In this document: positions 57,901 through 64,000 of the stretch, one piece after another
Position numbering within the stretch: position 1 is the first letter of the stretch
How the letters are laid out: each line of letters starts with the position of its first letter
From: Anthoceros angustus
Taxonomy: Eukaryota > Streptophyta > Anthocerotopsida > Anthocerotales > Anthocerotaceae
NCBI GenBank assembly: GCA_010909165.1
Contig: MU008157.1
Location: forward strand, 310,001-374,000
Reading direction: 5' to 3'
Length of the DNA stretch: 64,000 nt
Notes under the pieces: model-generated
Database searches by the model: none
Seen by the model: only the letters and a program-made list of their open reading frames with translations
What the model was told of the DNA's origin: nothing
Position numbers and translations under genes: made by a program

Positions 57901-58850
57901 CTGGCCGGCCTACTTTCACTCGAGGTTTCTTCCCCGGCGGCTTGTTTAGGCAGTTGGGCCCTATCAGCTCCTGCTCTGGCCTCTTGCTTCATTTTCCAGG
58001 ACGGGCCCTTTCTAAAGGATCTTGTGTCTAGTGTGGAGGAGGCAACCTTCCCTCTCCAAATTTCTTTAAGGCAGGCTAGGGAAATACTTTCTACGGATAC
58101 TTGGCGGAAATTTCCTCCTTTCTCGATATTCATCTCCGAGAGCATTGTTGCTTGACAAGCTACGAGTGTGGCTCTGCCCTCGATGACTCTGGGGTTCACC
58201 TTGCTCGTTGTCCCCATGGATATCATCACATCACCACCCACGACGCTCTCCGCGATGGCATGTTTGCCATAGCTCGCGAAAGCGGCTACATGGGTTGGAG
58301 GGAGCGAGGGTACACTCTTTGTACATGTCGCTCAATCAGGGCTGACTTGTACTTTGTTCGCGGTCACCACGTTTGATGTGAGGCAGTGGTGGTTCTGACC
58401 GCCGAGACACCATCTCTGAGGTTATCACACCACCGCCAAACACCATCTCTGCTGAGGTTATCACTGACCCTGCTCGAGACACCATCTCTGCTCAGGTTAT
58501 CACCACCGCCCCTAGCTGCAGCCCAAGGTCGTAGCACATGGATGCAAGCGGGCCACTTCTTTATTCCGCTCGCACTCGAAACGTATGGGGCAATGGCTGT
58601 GGACTTCGATAAATTTCTCAAGTCCTATGCCAAATCCTACCACGCCCGCAGGCATGGGGCGGGGCTGTCCCTTTCTTATTTCACAGCTTACTTCAGATAG
58701 CGAGTCTCTATTGCCCTTCAAAGTGCCCTCTCGACGGCAATCCTTCACAAGGCGGCGACGGCAAGTGACGCTTCTTCCTCTTCCTCCGTGGTTTGTAGGC
58801 CATTTGTTCTTCCTGCATATGATGTTCTGGGACTTCAGTAGGTAACTTTA
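54991..58850 (+). mobile_element. Non-LTR retrotransposon relic with RLE-like C-terminus
   Basis: Several plus-strand frames together look like one dead element. An N-terminal C2H2 finger CAQVYCGVMGVKTHIGHMHKD is at about 55115-55190. A Ser/Arg-rich linker (SGTERSRRCRARQREL) follows at about 55690. A conserved pre-RT block (56450-56830) reads LGQVGKYARTARALQPLPLAP and PPDILNYVLEELF. RT-like text (about 57100-57440) reads LQVDVENAFNTICRSVIFEEL, then QASDPLGGALFAITHYGAL, with LANDSQILGP where an ADD catalytic box is expected. A Cys/His box CGSALDDSGVHLARCPHG with THDALRD lies at about 58160-58260. The end reads RADLYFVR and LALETYGAM, resembling a restriction-like endonuclease domain. Stops and shifts are frequent. 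The clade is unassigned. Confidence 0.72.
58400..58510 (+). repeat. Three short direct repeats inside the non-LTR relic
   Basis: GACACCATCTCTGAGGTTAT, AACACCATCTCTGCTGAGGT and GACACCATCTCTGCTCAGGT start at about 58404, 58440 and 58479. They interrupt the C-terminal domain between RADLYFVR and LALETYGAM. Confidence 0.75.
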
Positions 58851-61442
58851 GTCTCTCCTTCTTACCTTGATCCCCGAGGTCCACCTTAGTTATCCCGTGC
58901 TGAATGGGTTTTTTCTATCCTTTTTTTCCCCTTCATAAAATACTTCTTACAACATGGATTTGAATACATTAAATACAACATAAAGTTTACAGCAAAGAGT
59001 TAAATTCATCAAACACAATACGAAATTCTTATAGGATTAGATTGAAAAAGTGGTCGGTGTGAGGGTCTAGTCTCACTACACTTAAATGTGCGTGCCGTGA
59101 TCCTTTAGAACTTTAAAGCCTTCATAGGCAAGGAGATGGAACTGCGTCTTTATTTGACAGATGACGAGGTCGACGGAATCGTTGAACGTCATAAAATAGT
59201 GTCTCATTGAAATGCGGATGATCTCTAATCCCCTTTTCAACCAGTTACCATATTTATTTAAAAAACATGTCACATGCGCAATATTTTTTAGAATTCTCCT
59301 GAGCATATCCTTGCATTCGGCAACGCCTAAAAAAAAACCTTTGAAAATGTCAAAGCCCTATGATGGCCCTTCCAAAACATGCCCGTCTTCAAGGATTATA
59401 CAATCTACGCGCTCATATAGTCCCCCAAGTACCAAGAAAGAAAGAAAAGTCGAAAGCAAAATGATACGGCGGAAGGTTGGTGTATCGAATGATGCATTCA
59501 AGAAACAAGCACCAAATAAGATGCTTGCACTTAACGCCTCCGATCAACGCCGCCGAGACACGCCCAAAACATATAAAGCAAGAAAACGTACACCGGTAGG
59601 CCGGTGCACTCCGTGCTAGTACCAACATCTGATAAACAACCCTCTTGGCATAGCAAGCTACTCGCTGAAGGGAGAGGCACTAATCCCAACTAGGGTAGAG
59701 GTTTCGGACCCTCGGCCGGGATCTAGGTTGGGTATTATCAAAGTCGCGGGTGCTTTTTGCAATGTATCCTCGTATCAGGAATTTACTTTAGTTAAAGCAG
59801 GGATATTCATTCGGAAATAGGATAAGGGTCAAAATTAAATTTGGGCTCCATCGAATGGTGCGTTTGTTGCCCTCCCGATGTGGCCTGTTCAGTAATTGAC
59901 AGCCGATACCCCGTCGCCACTGGAGGTCTGAAAGTTGGCCAAGGGCAAAAGGACTCTATGTTGTGGCATAACAGCTTCTCTCTGCACGATAGGGGCTATT
60001 CTCTACCAAAGGGGTTTGGGTCAGTAAAGGCCGAAAAATGACGCACCAAGACAAGCTAAAATACATCATCTCCAGAAAACTAGTTGTTTGTACATGTACA
60101 GAAAGACATTGACCAAGTTATGTTCTCATGAACACTTTATGCTGACGGGGTCTGAGCCAAAGAAGGTTCGCAAGTTTCAGCTTCAAGAGGAAGCGATTTC
60201 AAGGTATTTGGATAGGTGCCAAGAATCCTAGGCACTTCTTTCGTATGCGATAGTACTTCCTAGCAGGGTGAATACTAGGCAAGACAAACCAAACTAGCCC
60301 AACAAAGTCAAACTAGAGCTTACACAACTACACTTTGTTGCAAAACATAAAGAGTGCACTTGGAGTACACTTGGATGTCTGCATGTGTACCATACCTGCG
60401 AACGTTTGGTGTACCACGTACATTGGATAACGAAAAGCCACAAGGACCCTTCTCGAAAATAGTACTTAGTTTTGCTAGAAGGAGGTCTCGTTTGGCCGGT
60501 CTGGTACACCATACTCGAGCTTTTCCTTGACTGCTAGAATGCAAGGAACATACCCAGAAGTGCAAGTCATAGCTTTTGTCGGACAACAACAATAACCAGT
60601 TAGTCTATGAGCCTATGGCTGTAGCCACGGCCGGATCATGTGGTAGCCTTTGAGGAACCAACAATGTACCGGGGCCGGGTTGCTCGAGCTACGAGAATCA
60701 CTGTTTCTATTACATATTATAACTTATACATAGAAACCATTTTAATGTTTAAAGGCTACGTGATAGAAATTAAAGCTTGCAACAACCTTTCTTACTGGCG
60801 AAGGAAATAAGATACGTCGTACGGGGCAATACTATGAAAAAGAGAAACTTTATGTGGTCTAGGAGATTGAAGCATCTATCACGGGTTTGCAACACCTACT
60901 GTTATATGTATGGAGGGCTGCTCGGCACGCTCGGTTGGGTTGCTATACCTGGTGCGGGTCGGGATTAGTTATGAAGCTGTAGGGAATACGTGGTCGTAGA
61001 TGGATGTGGATAAAATGACATGGTGAGTGCGGGATCACATGTGGCAGCCGAAAGTTCCGACAAGTGTACTCAAACAAAATGTGGTGGAGCTGCCAAGCTA
61101 GACTAACCAGGCTGATAGCCAATGGGAGTGGAGAAAAATGAAACATTTTTCGGGGGCTCGAAACGCCCTTTTTTGTGAGGCTGGCAGATGCGGCTGCGTA
61201 CGCGGCTTCAGGCGCTTTCTTCCTGGAGAAGGGCAGAAGGCAGGTTGTGGGGGGCTTCACCGGGACTCTCGGAATCAGGTGGAAGCCAACCAGCCATCCA
61301 CGGGATTACAGAGAGAGAGCAGCGATCCCTCCTCCGGTTGCGGCTGCAAGCAAGCAATCGAGGTGCAGCCGGATCCGGGCAGCCGTAGCAGGGCAGCAGC
61401 GCAGCGGGATTGTGAGCCGTCGCGGCGAGCCAGGCCACAGAC
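58851..61442. other. Intergenic stretch upstream of the TROL-like gene
   Basis: About 2.6 kb without a supported gene. Frames at 59082-59306 (minus) and 59212-59619 (plus, Lys/Arg-rich) overlap one another and match no family I recognise. The last 300 bp before 61443 are GC-rich and probably hold the promoter and 5' UTR. Confidence 0.5.
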
Positions 61443-63146
61443 ATGCTGGCAGTGAGCGGCATTGCAGCGTCTGTGACCCACCGCCAGGTCGGCCAAGCCT
61501 GCTGCAGCGGCAGCAGGTGCGATGGCGGCCGGGTGAGAGCCGCGGCACCGCTGGCGGGCCTCTGGCTGCCTCCCCGGAGACTGGAGGGCAAGGGCTGTGT
61601 TGCAGGTGCAGGTGCAGGTGCAGGCGCAGACGCAGACGCAGACGCAGGTGCATTGTCCAAGGCGAATGCTAGTGTGAATGTGGATGTGAATGCGGCTTCT
61701 TCCGCTGCGTGGCAGCTGCTGCTGGCGGTGGCGTCGGGGCTGGTGGCCGTGCATGGGGCTCTGGCGGACGAGGAGGAGTCCATCGTTGGGGAGAACGCCG
61801 TCAGTGCCTACGCCAGGTTGACAGCGCGGAGAGCCAGTGTGGATGCGGACGATTTCGACCTGAAGCTGCCGGAGTTCAACTTCCAGCTCCCCGAGCTCAA
61901 CTTCCAGCTCCCGGAGCTCGACTTCCAGCTCCCGGAGTTCAACTTCCAGGCTCCCGGCGTGGGCGGGGCTGTGAGCGGGGTGACGGAGTTCGTGTCCGAG
62001 AATCCCGCGGCGGTCATCGGAGGCGTCCTGGTGCTGGCCGTACCTCTGGTGGTGTTCCAGCTACTGAACAGGAAGCCGCAGCCCTTCGGGACTGTGACGG
62101 CCAAGGTTGCGTACGAGAAGCTGGGGGATGAGACCGTGGGAGGGCAGCTGGTGGATATCAGGTTGGCGGAGGATGTTCAGGCCGAGGGTACGCCGGATTT
62201 GCGAGCCTACAAGAAGAAGGTGTTCCACCTGCCGTATGTTGAGCAGGAGGAGGATGAGGAGGAGGAGGCGACTGAAGCCCTCGTGGCCAAGCTCAAGAGC
62301 AAGTTCAAGAAGCCGGAGGAGACGACGCTCTACTTTCTGGACAGGTTTGATGGCAATTCTCTGCTGCTGGCGAAGCTGGCTACGGAGAACGGGTTCCTGG
62401 CTGCCTACGCTGTGAAAGGGGGCGCTGAGGGGCCCAATGGCTGGCGCGTGGCTGATCTCCCGTGGCTGGCGCCCAGAAAGGGGTTCAAGCTGGATTTGAG
62501 CGGGTTCAAGGACGTCCTGGACAGCGCCTTCGGGCCGGAGACAGCAGCTGTGGTGCCGGCCACTTTGGGAGTGGCCGCTGCTGCGGCTGCCGGGGTGATC
62601 GTTTTCTCTGAGGCTGAAACGGCGTTGCAGCTGCTTGGCTCCGCTGCGTTGATCCAGCTGGTGGTGAAGAAGTTCCTGTTTGCTAAGGACCGGGAGCAGA
62701 CTATCTCGCAGATCAAGGAGCTGCTGGAAACGAAGGTTGCTCCCACAGCCCTGGTCGATGACATCAAGAGCATCGGCAAGGTGATAGCAGCTACGGCCGA
62801 GGAAGTGACCGTGCAAGTGGTTGGCGAGAGAGAGTCACCACCTTCCAACGGTGCCGTTATCTCAGAGGCCCCTGCGCAAGTAACAGTGGAAGCAGAAGTT
62901 GCCCCGGTGGTTGTTGAGGAGCCAGCCAGAGAAGAGGCACCTCAAGCGAAGGAGGAAGAAACCCCGGTACCAGCTGATCAAGTGGTAGCTGAAGCTTCCG
63001 AGCCTGCTCCGACGGAAGCTTCTGACCCTACCCCAACTGAAGCGTCAGAGCCTGCTCGCACTGAAGCTTCTGGGCCTGCTCCCACCAAAGCTTCTGAGCC
63101 TGCTGCTCCTGTCCAAGCTGCTTCTCCTGCCCTTGACGTCGTTTGA
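61443..63146 (+). CDS. TROL-like thylakoid rhodanese-domain protein
   Basis: 567 residues from ATG 61443, intronless. A transit-peptide-like start is followed by an Ala/Gly/Asp microsatellite-coded run (about residues 53-69), then four PE(F/L)(N/D)FQ repeats (about 142-172). The rest follows Arabidopsis TROL: first membrane segment AAVIGGVLVLAVPLVVFQLL, rhodanese-like domain from YEKLGDETVGGQLVDIR through TTLYFLDRFDGNS to YAVKGGAEGPNGW, a second hydrophobic segment LGVAAAAAAGVIVFSEAETALQLLGSAA, and FLFAKDREQTISQIKELLETKVAP. The rhodanese active-site cysteine is replaced by Asp (DRFDGNS), as in TROL. TROL anchors ferredoxin-NADP reductase at thylakoids through a C-terminal ITEP/Ser-Pro module. 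Here the tail is Pro/Glu/Ala/Thr repeats ending ALDVV, without that module. Confidence 0.88.
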   Translation: MLAVSGIAASVTHRQVGQACCSGSRCDGGRVRAAAPLAGLWLPPRRLEGKGCVAGAGAGAGADADADAGALSKANASVNVDVNAASSAAWQLLLAVASGLVAVHGALADEEESIVGENAVSAYARLTARRASVDADDFDLKLPEFNFQLPELNFQLPELDFQLPEFNFQAPGVGGAVSGVTEFVSENPAAVIGGVLVLAVPLVVFQLLNRKPQPFGTVTAKVAYEKLGDETVGGQLVDIRLAEDVQAEGTPDLRAYKKKVFHLPYVEQEEDEEEEATEALVAKLKSKFKKPEETTLYFLDRFDGNSLLLAKLATENGFLAAYAVKGGAEGPNGWRVADLPWLAPRKGFKLDLSGFKDVLDSAFGPETAAVVPATLGVAAAAAAGVIVFSEAETALQLLGSAALIQLVVKKFLFAKDREQTISQIKELLETKVAPTALVDDIKSIGKVIAATAEEVTVQVVGERESPPSNGAVISEAPAQVTVEAEVAPVVVEEPAREEAPQAKEEETPVPADQVVAEASEPAPTEASDPTPTEASEPARTEASGPAPTKASEPAAPVQAASPALDVV

Positions 63147-64000
63147 TATTTGACATACAGATGCGTAGCCTCCAGCAGCTCCAGCTACTCACAGCCTGAA
63201 CCCCTTTGCAAGTTTCCACATCTTCTTCCATCGCTGGACAAGCCCTAATGGAGACACAAGAGCAGCTGTTTGGAAAGCGGGCCAACATGCCAGGATGGAG
63301 GAGCTTGTCGTCATCCGTTCCCACCACTTCTGTAATTGTATGTACAGGAAGAGTTAGGTGCATCACTACCAGTGGGACTGCATGGAGGTGACAGGGACAG
63401 TTAGAAAAGTTACAAAGGCACAAGGAGCAGCAGGTTAAACGGAGCAGAGAAGAGCTGGCAAGATAGAGAGGAGAGCAGACAGTGCGCATGGGCTTGCCAG
63501 GCAGATGATCTAGATACCTCTTGTACTCCCTAGTTTGTTCTAAAGCATGCGTGATCAAATTCGCGGGATTTATTAGCTGTGTACTTGACTGGATTTGCAG
63601 CTCGTTGTCACGAAGCATGCACAACCAACCTGCTTCACACCATACCCCAGGAAGCTTCTCACATTATACCATGCAGCACGCAATGCGGCCACACTTCACA
63701 AGGCCAGTCATCTTGTTCTGAAAAAGTATGGGTCAATGTGCCACCGTCCTCCCACTACTGGAACATTTTGAAAGAGTTTGTCACATAACTACGCTGCAAT
63801 TGTCCGAAACTTCAAATCACCGTGGATGGAGCGGTAGTCGGTTCTGAACAACAAGTTGTCAACAGGGGAAGTGACCGATGAACCATCGTATGACGCTGAT
63901 AGGCATTTTAATGAGCGCAATAGCAAATTCCAAGATCAACGGAATACATGCACAGCAAGGGCAGAGGCAGGCGAATATCGTCCTGCACAATTTCAAAAAA
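63147..64000. other. 3' flank of the TROL-like gene
   Basis: No second gene is supported. Nothing resembling a missing SPY..YPDLKPP FNR-binding exon is visible in any forward frame. The short frames match no known family. Confidence 0.55.

Noticed and set aside
59082-59619. Overlapping frames on both strands as a small gene
   Set aside because: Neither frame shows family resemblance; the Lys/Arg-rich one could be chance.
61208-61783. Minus-strand frame of 191 codons and others over the TROL-like gene
   Set aside because: Shadow of the GC-rich coding strand; the plus frame matches TROL throughout.

Overview
The window is nuclear DNA of a non-seed land plant. Its genes are plant homologues with short introns (about 70-120 bp), the gene density is about one per 5 kb, and several products are targeted to plastids or mitochondria. 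The best lineage clue is a pair of PLS-type PPR proteins whose C-terminal domain is the DYW:KP variant: a KKKPA..S.EV PG-box, HAEKLA, and a GRP end instead of Asp-Tyr-Trp. That variant is associated with U-to-C RNA editing in hornworts, lycophytes and ferns. The compact genes fit a hornwort best. This assignment is an inference, not proven.

Left third (1-13.3 kb): a convergent pair of DYW:KP PPR genes. The plus copy (4113-7179) has an almost intact PPR-DYW part, but its leader is cut off by two small indels. The leader carries a motif resembling the OSB-protein PDF motif, and it is duplicated. The minus copy (11402-7726) is decayed: no start ATG, frameshifts, an in-frame TGA and a lost zinc-ligand cysteine. 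The 5' ends of both genes are repeated in tandem, with about 1.1-kb blocks on the left and a 1.53-kb block on the right. A further PPR remnant lies at 1-275 and another at 36.4 kb.

13.4-17.5 kb: a decayed Ty1/copia element on the minus strand. 17.8-23.6 kb: FIGL1 (AAA ATPase, recombination and microtubule regulator), then a head-to-head pair of organellar ribosomal protein genes, bL9m on the minus strand and uL3c on the plus strand. 24.6-28.0 kb: a second decayed copia element on the plus strand. 29.7-33.4 kb: a plastid ABC1-like kinase in 13 exons. 34.6-36.0 kb: an F-box gene, with a degenerate duplicate at 38.1-40.1 kb. 40.3-43.1 kb: LEO1, a Paf1 complex subunit. 43.4-44.9 kb: a methylesterase-like alpha/beta hydrolase on the minus strand. 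47.2-47.7 kb: a Tc1/mariner-pogo-type MITE with TA target duplication. 48.6-52.2 kb: a second, ADCK1-like ABC1 kinase on the minus strand. 53.1-53.5 kb: acidic ribosomal protein P3. 55-58.8 kb: a dead non-LTR retrotransposon with an N-terminal C2H2 finger and a restriction-endonuclease-like C-terminus. 61.4-63.1 kb: an intronless TROL-like thylakoid rhodanese protein that lacks the FNR-docking tail.

The genes do not form an operon. A shared theme is organelle biology: RNA editing, organellar translation, two ABC1 kinases and a thylakoid protein. Local tandem duplication is the main structural process, seen in the PPR 5' ends, a PPR triplet, a FIGL1 exon, the F-box pseudogene, LTR repeats and a protein repeat in the TROL-like protein.
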